Assembly (NCBI GenBank): GCA_045600765.1
Contig: JAZRYM010000042.1
Span: 1 to 5,629, forward strand
From: RGIG426 sp045600765
Lineage (GTDB): Bacteria; Bacillota; Clostridia; Oscillospirales; Acutalibacteraceae
Direction: 5' to 3'
Length of the DNA: 5,629 bases
The notes under the pieces were generated by a model that saw only the letters and a program-made list of their open reading frames with translations, had not been told where the DNA came from and did not search any database. This document shows positions 1-5,603 of the stretch, piece after piece. The translations under genes and the position numbers were made by a program. Each line of letters starts with the position of its first letter. Within the stretch, counting starts at the first letter, position 1.

Positions 1-621
1 ACGGTCGTGCAGCAGCACCACCTTTTGCAAATCGGTCAATGCGGTGTTCCCCTGCAAGCCGTCCAAAAAGTAGTGTTCTTTCGCTTCAATCGCCGCCATC
101 ATCGCCTGATAGGTCGTCGCATCGTATTTGTAGCCTTTGGGGAAGCGGAAGCCCGTCACATAGGTCTTGCCACCGCTCACACCGACTCCCACAGAAGCGT
201 TCACAAAACATTGGAACGAACGGGGACAGCAGTACCAAACAAAATCTATTGCATCATCCTCGTAGCTGTACGGGAGTTTATTGGCAAGTTGTTCGCCGAG
301 TTCCTTGACGCGATTTTTCGTCTCTTGATCCGCATCCGCCGGCAAATTCGACCAAGCGTTCGCGAAGGTTTGCAGGTCCGACGGGCAATACCGGAATACC
401 AAGTACACCCACTCTTCCAACACGTCCAAATCAATGTATTCCGACATGGCGTTGAGTACGTCAATGTCTACACTGCCGTCCGGTATCGGCGAAGCCGTGT
501 AATCCTCCACAACCTCTTGCTGTGGAAGAACGAGAGCACCTACCTCTCCCTCCGCCATCGCCGGCATCGCCGTCATCAACAACATCGTAACGGCGAGCAA
601 CAAAGTCCACAGACGTTTCAT
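1..621 (-). CDS. Secreted protein, probable transglutaminase-like family (N-terminal part, runs off left edge)
   Basis: This reading frame is open from the ATG at 621 to base 1 (207 codons, no stop), so the C-terminal part lies outside the window. Residues 1-23 form a clear Sec signal peptide: K2-R3, a hydrophobic core rich in L/M/V, and an AMA|E signal peptidase I site after A23. An acidic stretch follows. Residues 195-207 read LTDLQKVVLLHD-R, which resembles the segment just before the catalytic domain of clostridial secreted transglutaminase-like proteins (usual form 'sDlEKalalHDyL'). The region around 125-165 resembles the strand-rich part preceding it. The Cys-His-Asp catalytic residues would lie outside the window, so the family call is inference. 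Cysteines are C79, C131, C132 and C138. The start is fixed by AAAGGGG at 631-637, 9 bases upstream, and by the signal peptide. It has its own promoter (675-703). The product should be exported, to the surface or medium; its substrate is unknown. Confidence 0.8.
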   Translation of the reverse strand, partial: MKRLWTLLLAVTMLLMTAMPAMAEGEVGALVLPQQEVVEDYTASPIPDGSVDIDVLNAMSEYIDLDVLEEWVYLVFRYCPSDLQTFANAWSNLPADADQETKNRVKELGEQLANKLPYSYEDDAIDFVWYCCPRSFQCFVNASVGVGVSGGKTYVTGFRFPKGYKYDATTYQAMMAAIEAKEHYFLDGLQGNTALTDLQKVVLLHDR

Positions 622-674
622 CCTCACAAACCCCTTTCGTGCGAATTAGCGCAGAAACACAAAATTACAGAATA

Positions 675-703
675 ATTATACCAAATATAATTGCAAAACG
701 CAA
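675..703 (-). promoter_or_regulatory. Sigma-A-type promoter of the secreted-protein gene
   Basis: On the minus strand a -35 TTGCGT (698-703) and a perfect -10 TATAAT (675-680) are separated by exactly 17 bases. The predicted start is near 668, giving a leader of about 46 bases with AAAGGGG as ribosome site. It lies between the upstream gene's terminator and this start codon, so the secreted-protein gene is its own transcription unit. The DNA just upstream (718-745) is A/T-rich with three CCAAAA repeats on the minus strand. Confidence 0.85.
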
Positions 704-708
704 CAAAA
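694..708 (-). repeat. 15-base element shared with the mnmA promoter (copy 1)
   Basis: The minus-strand 15-mer TTTTGTTGCGTTTTG here is identical to the plus-strand 15-mer at 4429-4443. In both places it contains the -35 hexamer TTGCGT in the same register, followed after 17 bases by a good -10. It may be a promoter motif or operator recognised by a shared regulator, or a coincidence in A/T-rich DNA. Confidence 0.6.
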
Positions 709-776
709 ATCTTTCAATTTTGGTTTACATTTTTGGTCATTTTGGGCGAAAAGCGCTTGCCGCCGAAAAAGATAAC

Positions 777-812
777 AAAAAAGCGGCTTTCCCCCTCGGA
801 GAAAGCCGCTTT
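777..812 (-). terminator. Rho-independent terminator for the DUF6273 gene and possible readthrough from the flavoprotein genes
   Basis: Positions 780-791 and 801-812 form a perfect 12-base inverted repeat (AAAGCGGCTTTC / GAAAGCCGCTTT) with a short C/G-containing loop. Read on the minus strand, the stem is followed by a U-rich tract (UUUUGUUAUC, then UUUUU). It starts 17 bases after the DUF6273 stop codon. On the plus strand only UUUCAG follows, so termination in that direction would be weak, and no plus-strand gene ends here. Confidence 0.92.
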
Positions 813-828
813 CAGAATGCAAAAATAA

Positions 829-1407
829 TCAGATTTTCACCCACATTGCCGGGCGGATGCCGTGCACTTTCACGTCCACCGCGCCGCCGTAAACGCAGAT
901 GTTGCCGTCCTGCAACACGCAGGCGACCCGTTTTTTGTCATAACCCGGGGTACGCAGCAACCAGCCGCACTCGCCCTCCGAGTTGATGTAGCCGGCTTGC
1001 AGATACACGCGCGCATTCGCCCACGCGCGGCGTTTGCCCTCGTTGCGGAACAGTTTTTCCGCTTCTTCCGCAGACAACAGGAACACTTTGTCGGTCGTAT
1101 CCGCGCCGCCGCACACGCCGTAGGCGTTGCAGGGAGTCGAAACGGTGGTCGCGAGGATTTTTTTCTGCTCCGTTTTGTTGAACGCGGTCTCAAAGAACTC
1201 GCCGTTCAGGAACGCGCGCACGTCGGACGTTTCCCACGTCGTCTCGCCGCCGTCCGCTTTATAGGGGATGCACTCCATCCCGTTTTTGGCGATAACCAGA
1301 GCGCGGTCGCCCTCTTTCGCCACTTTCAGCACAATCCATTCCGCTTTTTTCGGCGCTTCCTCATCAGGGAAGTACGAGCCGATTTTCAAAATTTCGCCTT
1401 TTTTCAT
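829..1407 (-). CDS. DUF6273 domain protein, cytoplasmic, 192 aa
   Basis: The whole protein is one DUF6273-type domain. It begins KIGSYFP (residues 8-14), the usual 'G.yP' opening, then EWIVLKV (23-29) and ALVIAKNGMECIPY (36-49). Next come WETSDVRAFLNGEFFETAF (58-76), TTDKVFLLSAEEAEKLF (104-120), GWLLRTPG (148-155) and the C-terminal HGIRPAMWVKI (182-192). These are the family's landmarks. In the family the domain often sits in larger surface proteins; here it stands alone without signal peptide or membrane segment. It has six cysteines (46, 93, 99, 147, 163, 171). The function of the family is not known. The start at 1407 is chosen over one at 1527 because GGAGGA (1416-1421) lies 8 bases upstream, the family similarity begins there, and a near-consensus promoter sits in between. 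The longer form would also overlap the upstream gene by 25 bases. Confidence 0.9.
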   Translation of the reverse strand: MKKGEILKIGSYFPDEEAPKKAEWIVLKVAKEGDRALVIAKNGMECIPYKADGGETTWETSDVRAFLNGEFFETAFNKTEQKKILATTVSTPCNAYGVCGGADTTDKVFLLSAEEAEKLFRNEGKRRAWANARVYLQAGYINSEGECGWLLRTPGYDKKRVACVLQDGNICVYGGAVDVKVHGIRPAMWVKI

Positions 1408-1415
1408 TTTCTGTC

Positions 1416-1421
1416 TCCTCC
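1416..1421 (-). promoter_or_regulatory. Ribosome binding site that sets the DUF6273 start
   Basis: GGAGGA on the minus strand is spaced 8 bases from the ATG at 1407. No comparable site serves the in-frame ATG at 1527, which is inside the end of the preceding gene. Confidence 0.85.
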
Positions 1422-1447
1422 ATCCGTTTTTCGATGTAACCAAAGGT

Positions 1448-1476
1448 ATTTTATCCAAATTTTTCCCGTTTGTCAA
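1448..1476 (-). promoter_or_regulatory. Strong sigma-A-type promoter of the DUF6273 gene
   Basis: On the minus strand a consensus -35 TTGACA (1471-1476) and a -10 TAAAAT (1448-1453) are separated by 17 bases. The predicted start is near 1441, with a leader of about 34 bases. It lies in the 95-base gap after the COG2509 gene, so the DUF6273 gene can be expressed independently of the flavoproteins. I see no terminator between them, so readthrough from upstream is also possible. Confidence 0.88.
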
Positions 1477-1502
1477 GCAGTTTTCGACGGTTTTTTCGCA
1501 TT

Positions 1503-3101
1503 TTACCGCATTGTCTCTATCACCCATTCGGCACAGCGGATGCCGTCCACCGCCGACGAGGTAATTCCGCCGGCATACCCGGCGCCTTCGCCGCAGGGAA
1601 CCAGCCCGCGCACCGCGGATTGTCCGCGCTCGTCCCGCACCATCCGCACCGGCGAAGAAGAGCGGGTCTCTACCCCCGTCAACACCGCATCCGCGCGGTC
1701 AAACCCGCGCAGGCGCTGTCCCATCAGCGGTAACCCCGCTTTCAGCGACTGCGCCACAAAGGCGGGCAAGCATTCCCGCAAATCGCACGGCGTTACTCCG
1801 CGCGGGTAAGACGGCGTGACCTCGCCGAACCCGGTCGAAGCGCGGTCAGCCAAAAAGTCGCCTACCGTTTGAGCGGGTGCCTTATACTCCCCGCCGCCGA
1901 GAGCAAACGCTTCCCTCTCCATTTTTCGTTGCAACTGCACGCCGGCGAGCGGGTCGCTTGACCCGAAGTCTTCCGGCGCTACGCCGACGAGCACCGCGCT
2001 GTTGGAATTTTCGGCATCGCGGGCAAAACGGCTCATCCCGTTGACCGCAACGCCGCCCGCCTCGGAAGCGGCGGCAACCACCGTCCCGCCGGGACACATA
2101 CAAAAGGTATACACTCCGCGCCCCGTTTGCGGACGAACCGCCAGCCGATAGTCGGCGGAGGAAAGAGCGGGATGTCCCGCAAATTTGCCGTATTGCGCGC
2201 GGTCAATCCATGCGCGCTTGTGCTCCACCCGCACCCCGACGGCAAACGGTTTTTGAAGCATCGTCACCCCGCGGCGAAGCAGCATTTCCACCGTGTCGCG
2301 CGCGCTGTGACCAATGGCGAAAATCGCCGTTTGGCAGGGCAAAATCTCCTGCCCGTCGGGCGTATCGAGCACAAGTGCCGTCAGCGCGCCGTTTTCGGTT
2401 TTGATATCGGTCACGCAGGTGGAAAAACGCACCGTAGCGCCGTTTTCGAGCAGTTCCCGCCGCAATTCTTTCACGGTGGTTTTCAGGCGGTCGGTGCCGA
2501 CGTGCGGCCGCGCCTGCCAAAGCAAATCCTCCGCGTCGCCCGCTTTCGCAAGCGTTTCGAGCACAAACCGAATACGCGGGTCTTTGATGCCGGTGTTGAG
2601 TTTTCCGTCCGAAAAGGTGCCCGCGCCTCCCTCACCGAACTGCACGTTGGAAGCGGGGTCTAACACGCCCGTCTGCTCAAACCGCGCGACATCGGCGGCG
2701 CGGTCGTCCACCGCTTTGCCCCGTTCAATCAAAATCGGGCGCAATCCCGCGCGCGACAAGATAAGCGCCGCAAACAACCCCGCCGGGCCGCTTCCCACCA
2801 CTACGGGCGGGCACGCAGGCACATAGTCGCCGGACAGTCGCGGTTGCACATACGAAAACGGTGTAAACAGCGTCACCGTGTCCTTTTTCAACTGTTGCAC
2901 AAGGGCGCGCTCGTCCCCTTTCACCGTTACGTGCAAGGAAAAGAGAAACGACACCTGCCCTCGCCGCGCATCCACCGAACGCTTGGCGACCGTGCAGGTC
3001 AAAAGGTCGCTTTCGGAAAGGCGCAACGCCTTGGCGGCGGCGGTTTTCAGGTCGCTTTCGCGGTAGGAAAGCGGGAGCGACACCGAGGCAATTTGTATCA
3101 T
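1503..3101 (-). CDS. FAD-dependent dehydrogenase-like protein, COG2509 family, 532 aa
   Basis: A predicted cytoplasmic flavoprotein of a widespread family whose substrate is not established. Residues 1-95 form the family's small N-terminal alpha/beta domain. A Rossmann FAD-binding motif follows: VVGSGPAG at 101-108, with the ribose-binding acidic residue E126 in ERG at 126-128. Other signatures are FGEGGAGTFSDGKLNTG (155-171), AIGHSARDT (262-270), FCMCPGG (333-339) and the C-terminal FAD-contact segment CGEGAGYAGGITSSAVDG (503-520). Length and motif order are typical, with no frameshift. The start at 3101 gives the family-typical N-terminus (IQIASVSLPL) and has GAGGTGG at 3106-3112; an earlier in-frame ATG at 3152 adds an Arg-rich extension lying inside the upstream gene. 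Its ATG overlaps the upstream TGA as ATGA, so translation is probably coupled to the HI0933-family gene. Names in databases ('FAD-dependent oxidoreductase') reflect the fold only. Confidence 0.96.
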   Translation of the reverse strand: MIQIASVSLPLSYRESDLKTAAAKALRLSESDLLTCTVAKRSVDARRGQVSFLFSLHVTVKGDERALVQQLKKDTVTLFTPFSYVQPRLSGDYVPACPPVVVGSGPAGLFAALILSRAGLRPILIERGKAVDDRAADVARFEQTGVLDPASNVQFGEGGAGTFSDGKLNTGIKDPRIRFVLETLAKAGDAEDLLWQARPHVGTDRLKTTVKELRRELLENGATVRFSTCVTDIKTENGALTALVLDTPDGQEILPCQTAIFAIGHSARDTVEMLLRRGVTMLQKPFAVGVRVEHKRAWIDRAQYGKFAGHPALSSADYRLAVRPQTGRGVYTFCMCPGGTVVAAASEAGGVAVNGMSRFARDAENSNSAVLVGVAPEDFGSSDPLAGVQLQRKMEREAFALGGGEYKAPAQTVGDFLADRASTGFGEVTPSYPRGVTPCDLRECLPAFVAQSLKAGLPLMGQRLRGFDRADAVLTGVETRSSSPVRMVRDERGQSAVRGLVPCGEGAGYAGGITSSAVDGIRCAEWVIETMR

Positions 3102-4354
3102 TTCGCCACCTCGCTTGCGATGGCGTCGGCGGCGGCAAACGCCGTTGCCCACCCAAAATGCAGGTTAAACCCGCCCCAGTCGCCGTCCACGTCCAGCACC
3201 TCGCCCACGGCGTACAACCCGCGGTGACGTTTCGACTCCATCGTGTGCGGGTCAAAAGCGGCGGTGCAAAGTCCGCCCGCCGTCACCTGCGCCGCACCGA
3301 ATCCGGTCGTCCCGAGGACGGAAAATTCCCAATGTTTGATGCGTTTTGCAAGCGTTTTCAGTTCCTCGTCCGAAAGGGAGTTCGCTTCGCGTGTAAAGGG
3401 CAACACCTTTGCGGCTTTCAGCACCGTCTGCCCCACGCGCCGCTGAAACAGTCCGGTTAAAAAGTCCTCTAAAAGACGTGTGCCAACCTGCGCCCGTCGT
3501 GCCGTCAGTTGTTCCAAAAGCGCCGCTTCCGAAACGGTCGGGCACAAGTCGAGCGTAAGGGTCAAATCCCCCTGTTTTTTCCGCTCCCATTCGCCCGCAA
3601 GGCGCGACACCTGCATCACCGCCGGGCCGGACAACCCATAGTCGGTAAAGAGCACTTCGCCCGTTTCGCGGCGGGTTTCGCGCCCGTTTGTCAACGTCAC
3701 GGCGGCATCCACCCGAAGCCCTTTCACCGCGCGGGTGAAGGTGGTATCCGTTTTTAATGTCACAATGGACGGGGTGAGCGCCGTACGCTCATATCCGAGC
3801 GCAGACAGCAGGTCAAACCCGTCGTTCCCGCCGCCCAGTTTCGGCGAGGCACACCCGCCCGCCGCCAACACAACGCGATTGGTGTAAAGGTTGTGCGCTT
3901 TACCGTCCTTGTCGGTGAAGGTCACCGAAAACGCGCCGTTTTGCGGCGTGATTTTGCGCACAGCGGCATCACACATCACCGTTACCCCCGCTTCATCGAG
4001 CGCGAGGCGCAAACAATCGAGCACCGCTGCCGCGGACGCGCACACAGGATAAATCCGCCCGTTTTCGCGCACTTCGGTTTGCACGCCGATGGCGGCAAAA
4101 AACGCGCGCGCATCCTCCGGCGTAAAGCGGGACAGCGCGGGTGTCACAAAAGAGGAATCCTGCCCGTGATAGCGGGTCACATCCGCGTGGATATTCGATA
4201 AATTGCACGTACCGTTGCCGGTGGCGAGCAGTTTTTTGCCTACGCGCGGCGCTTTTTCAAGCACGGTCACCGTCGCGTGCGGGCATTGTTGTTTCAGCAT
4301 CAGCGCACCGCAAAGTCCCGCCGCGCCGCCGCCGATAAAGACCGCATCGGTCAT
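3098..4354 (-). CDS. HI0933/YhiN-family flavoprotein (COG2081), 418 aa
   Basis: A predicted cytoplasmic FAD-binding oxidoreductase of the HI0933 family (TIGR00275 type). Motifs in order: dinucleotide-binding IGGGAAGL at 7-14 (G8, G10, G13), E33 for the FAD ribose, the family signature VGKKLLATGNGTCNLSN at 38-54, GRIYP at 99-103, LAAGG at 163-167, TGEVLFTDYGLSGPA at 231-245, and the C-terminal FAD segment GLYAVGEVLDVDGDWGGFN at 379-397. Length is normal. Database names such as 'aminoacetone oxidase family' or 'BaiN' (a Clostridium scindens bile-acid flavoprotein) come from individual members; nothing here supports either substrate. The start has a strong GAGGAGG at 4363-4369, 8 bases away, and its promoter lies at 4396-4424. 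It is the first gene of a coupled pair with the COG2509 gene, and is divergent from mnmA. Pairing of two different flavoproteins suggests related redox work, which is inference. Confidence 0.96.
   Translation of the reverse strand: MTDAVFIGGGAAGLCGALMLKQQCPHATVTVLEKAPRVGKKLLATGNGTCNLSNIHADVTRYHGQDSSFVTPALSRFTPEDARAFFAAIGVQTEVRENGRIYPVCASAAAVLDCLRLALDEAGVTVMCDAAVRKITPQNGAFSVTFTDKDGKAHNLYTNRVVLAAGGCASPKLGGGNDGFDLLSALGYERTALTPSIVTLKTDTTFTRAVKGLRVDAAVTLTNGRETRRETGEVLFTDYGLSGPAVMQVSRLAGEWERKKQGDLTLTLDLCPTVSEAALLEQLTARRAQVGTRLLEDFLTGLFQRRVGQTVLKAAKVLPFTREANSLSDEELKTLAKRIKHWEFSVLGTTGFGAAQVTAGGLCTAAFDPHTMESKRHRGLYAVGEVLDVDGDWGGFNLHFGWATAFAAADAIASEVAK
3106..3112 (-). promoter_or_regulatory. Ribosome binding site that sets the COG2509 gene start
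   Basis: GAGGTGG on the minus strand is 4 bases from the ATG at 3101 (5 from the core GAGGTG) and lies inside the last codons of the preceding gene. Together with the ATGA stop/start overlap (3098-3101) it points to translational coupling and argues against the in-frame ATG at 3152. Confidence 0.75.
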
Positions 4355-4395
4355 CGCGCATTCCTCCTCGTTGTCGTTTGGTTTCGTTTTGTCTC

Positions 4396-4424
4396 AGTAT
4401 AGCATTTTTTCTTTCGATTATCAA
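4396..4424 (-). promoter_or_regulatory. Promoter of the two-flavoprotein operon
   Basis: On the minus strand TTGATA (4419-4424) and TATACT (4396-4401) are 17 bases apart, and TGC directly before the -10 makes it an extended -10. The predicted start is near 4389. Positions 4361-4395, which cover most of the leader, give an RNA without any U, expected to be unstructured ahead of the GAGGAGG ribosome site. Confidence 0.87.
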
Positions 4425-4428
4425 GTTA

Positions 4429-4443
4429 TTTTGTTGCGTTTTG
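4429..4443 (+). repeat. 15-base element shared with the secreted-protein promoter (copy 2)
   Basis: TTTTGTTGCGTTTTG here is identical to the minus-strand sequence at 694-708. It covers the mnmA -35 hexamer in the same register. This copy also begins between the two divergent -35 boxes, so a protein bound here could affect both directions. Confidence 0.6.
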
Positions 4444-4462
4444 GAAAGTTCCGTGCTATACT
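4434..4462 (+). promoter_or_regulatory. Promoter of mnmA
   Basis: TTGCGT (4434-4439) and TATACT (4457-4462) are 17 bases apart, with TGC before the -10 (extended -10). The predicted start is near 4469, giving a short leader of about 27 bases that ends in the AAGGGG ribosome site (4483-4488). The leader is too short for a riboswitch. Confidence 0.87.
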
Positions 4463-4495
4463 AATAGGGATTAAGTAGAAAAAAGGGGTGAGCGT

Positions 4496-5563
4496 ATGGC
4501 AAAGCGGGTGTTGGTCGCGATGAGCGGCGGCGTAGACAGCGCGGTGGCAACCCTCGTGCTGAAAGAGCAGGGGTACGACGTCACCGGCATCACGTTGCGC
4601 CTGCTTCCGACCGATGCCGCCGACCGCGCCATTGCCGATGCGCGGCAAGCCGCCGAAACGCTCGGTATTCCCCACCGCGTCCTTGACCTATGCGACGATT
4701 TTGAGCGAACGGTCATTGACCCGTTCACCCGCACCTACGTTGCGGGACGTACACCGAACCCCTGCATCCGTTGCAACGCGACCATCAAATTCGGCGCGTT
4801 GTACGATTACGCGATGCAAAACGACTTTGATTTTCTCGCTACCGGTCACTACGCGCGGGTCATTAACCGCGGCGACGACGGACACCCCCACCTGCTTCGC
4901 GGCAAAGATGCGAAAAAAGACCAGTCGTACGTGCTCTGCTCCGTGCCGCGCGCAATTTTCAAAAACGTCCTTTTCCCCTTAGGTGACCTTGACAAGCCCG
5001 CCGTGCGCGCGCTCGCGCTGGAACACGGCTTTGTCAGCGCCGGCTCCAAGGAAAGCCAGGACATCTGCTTTATTCCAGACGGCGACTACGCCCGCTACTT
5101 AAAAGAAGAGCGCGGCGTAAAAAGCGTGCCGGGCAACTTTGTGGATACAAGCGGCGCGGTCATCGGCAAGCACGACGGGTGCATCCGCTTTACGGTCGGT
5201 CAGCGAAAAGGGCTCGGTATGGGCTTCGGCAGACCGATGTTCGTACTTGAAAAAGACCCAAAATCGGGCAACGTCACTCTCGGCGACGAGGAAGAATTGT
5301 TCGCACCGGGACTGATTGCGACCGAGATGAACTGGTTTTGCGACCCCACCGCTCTTCCCGACAGCATCACCGCCAAAGCCCGCTATTCCCAGAGGGAAGC
5401 GGAAGTCGTCGTCACCCCGCGCGGCACGGCGGCATCGCCCGACGGTGCCACCGCGATGGTGGAATTTCGCACGCCGCAACGCGCGTTAACCCCGGGACAA
5501 GCCGTTGTGCTCTACCACGGGGACGAGGTGCTCGGCGGCGGCACGATTGACAAAGTTTTGTAA
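4496..5563 (+). CDS. mnmA: tRNA-specific 2-thiouridylase MnmA, 355 aa
   Basis: MnmA (EC 2.8.1.13) uses ATP to activate U34 of tRNA-Lys, -Glu and -Gln and replaces the 2-oxygen with sulfur delivered from a cysteine desulfurase, in the cytoplasm. The adenylation P-loop SGGVDS is at residues 10-15. GRTPNPCIRCN (84-94) carries C90 and C93, ATGHYARV is at 115-122 and KDQSYVL at 141-147. GSKESQDICFIP (183-194) carries C191, VGQRKGLGMG is at 234-243, and the C-terminal beta-barrel domain ends in GGGTIDKVL. By alignment C93 and C191 match the E. coli catalytic pair C102/C199, and C90 replaces E. coli D99, giving the CxxC+C form. Length is close to the family norm. The start has AAGGGG 7 bases upstream and its own promoter. 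No cysteine desulfurase gene lies next to it within the window, so its sulfur donor must be encoded elsewhere. No terminator follows, so the next gene is probably co-transcribed. Confidence 0.98.
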   Translation: MAKRVLVAMSGGVDSAVATLVLKEQGYDVTGITLRLLPTDAADRAIADARQAAETLGIPHRVLDLCDDFERTVIDPFTRTYVAGRTPNPCIRCNATIKFGALYDYAMQNDFDFLATGHYARVINRGDDGHPHLLRGKDAKKDQSYVLCSVPRAIFKNVLFPLGDLDKPAVRALALEHGFVSAGSKESQDICFIPDGDYARYLKEERGVKSVPGNFVDTSGAVIGKHDGCIRFTVGQRKGLGMGFGRPMFVLEKDPKSGNVTLGDEEELFAPGLIATEMNWFCDPTALPDSITAKARYSQREAEVVVTPRGTAASPDGATAMVEFRTPQRALTPGQAVVLYHGDEVLGGGTIDKVL

Positions 5564-5603
5564 AAATCATTCCGAAAACGAGACAGATAAAGGAGTTGTT
5601 CGT

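Larger units (their letters stand above)
4396..4462. repeat. 9-base inverted repeat formed by the two divergent extended -10 boxes
   Basis: AGTATAGCA at 4396-4404 is the exact inverse of TGCTATACT at 4454-4462. These are the extended -10 boxes of the two divergent promoters. Both the -10 and -35 pairs are symmetric about position 4429. The repeat is most simply explained by the two promoters sharing the same consensus-like sequence, not by an operator. Confidence 0.8.

Noticed and set aside
640..653. Small hairpin TGCG-N6-CGCA in the leader of the secreted-protein gene
   Set aside because: A 4-base stem is too weak and common to call a regulatory element or riboswitch.
7..675. Open frame of 222 codons on the plus strand
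   Set aside because: It is antisense to the secreted-protein gene, which has a signal peptide, ribosome site and promoter. The plus frame gives an Arg/His-rich product with no recognisable family and no ribosome site.
1408..1502. Possible terminator after the COG2509 gene
   Set aside because: Only a 4-base CCGT/ACGG pairing with a long loop and no U-tract is visible; the sequence is better explained by the DUF6273 promoter.
1408..1527. 40-residue N-terminal extension of the DUF6273 protein
   Set aside because: It would overlap the upstream gene, contain the promoter inside coding DNA, and lack a ribosome site, while the ATG at 1407 has GGAGGA and the family-typical N-terminus.
862..1809. 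Open frame of 315 codons on the plus strand
   Set aside because: It runs antisense across the DUF6273 gene, the intergenic promoter and the end of the COG2509 gene. Its length is a by-product of GC-rich codon usage on the opposite strand.
2127..2663. Open frames on the plus strand within the flavoprotein genes (also 2314-2826, 2844-3227 and 3893-4201)
   Set aside because: They are shadows of the two well-supported minus-strand flavoproteins and have compositions unlike natural proteins.
3102..3152. 17-residue Arg-rich extension of the COG2509 protein
   Set aside because: The family N-terminus begins at the ATG at 3101, which has its own ribosome site and the ATGA coupling; the extension is only the other frame of the upstream gene.
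3098..4354. Specific naming as bile-acid reductase BaiN or aminoacetone oxidase
   Set aside because: These names come from single studied members of a large family; no bai genes or other context here supports either activity.
5564..5603. Possible terminator after mnmA
   Set aside because: The 40-base gap has no inverted repeat with a U-tract; it holds only the ribosome site of the next gene.
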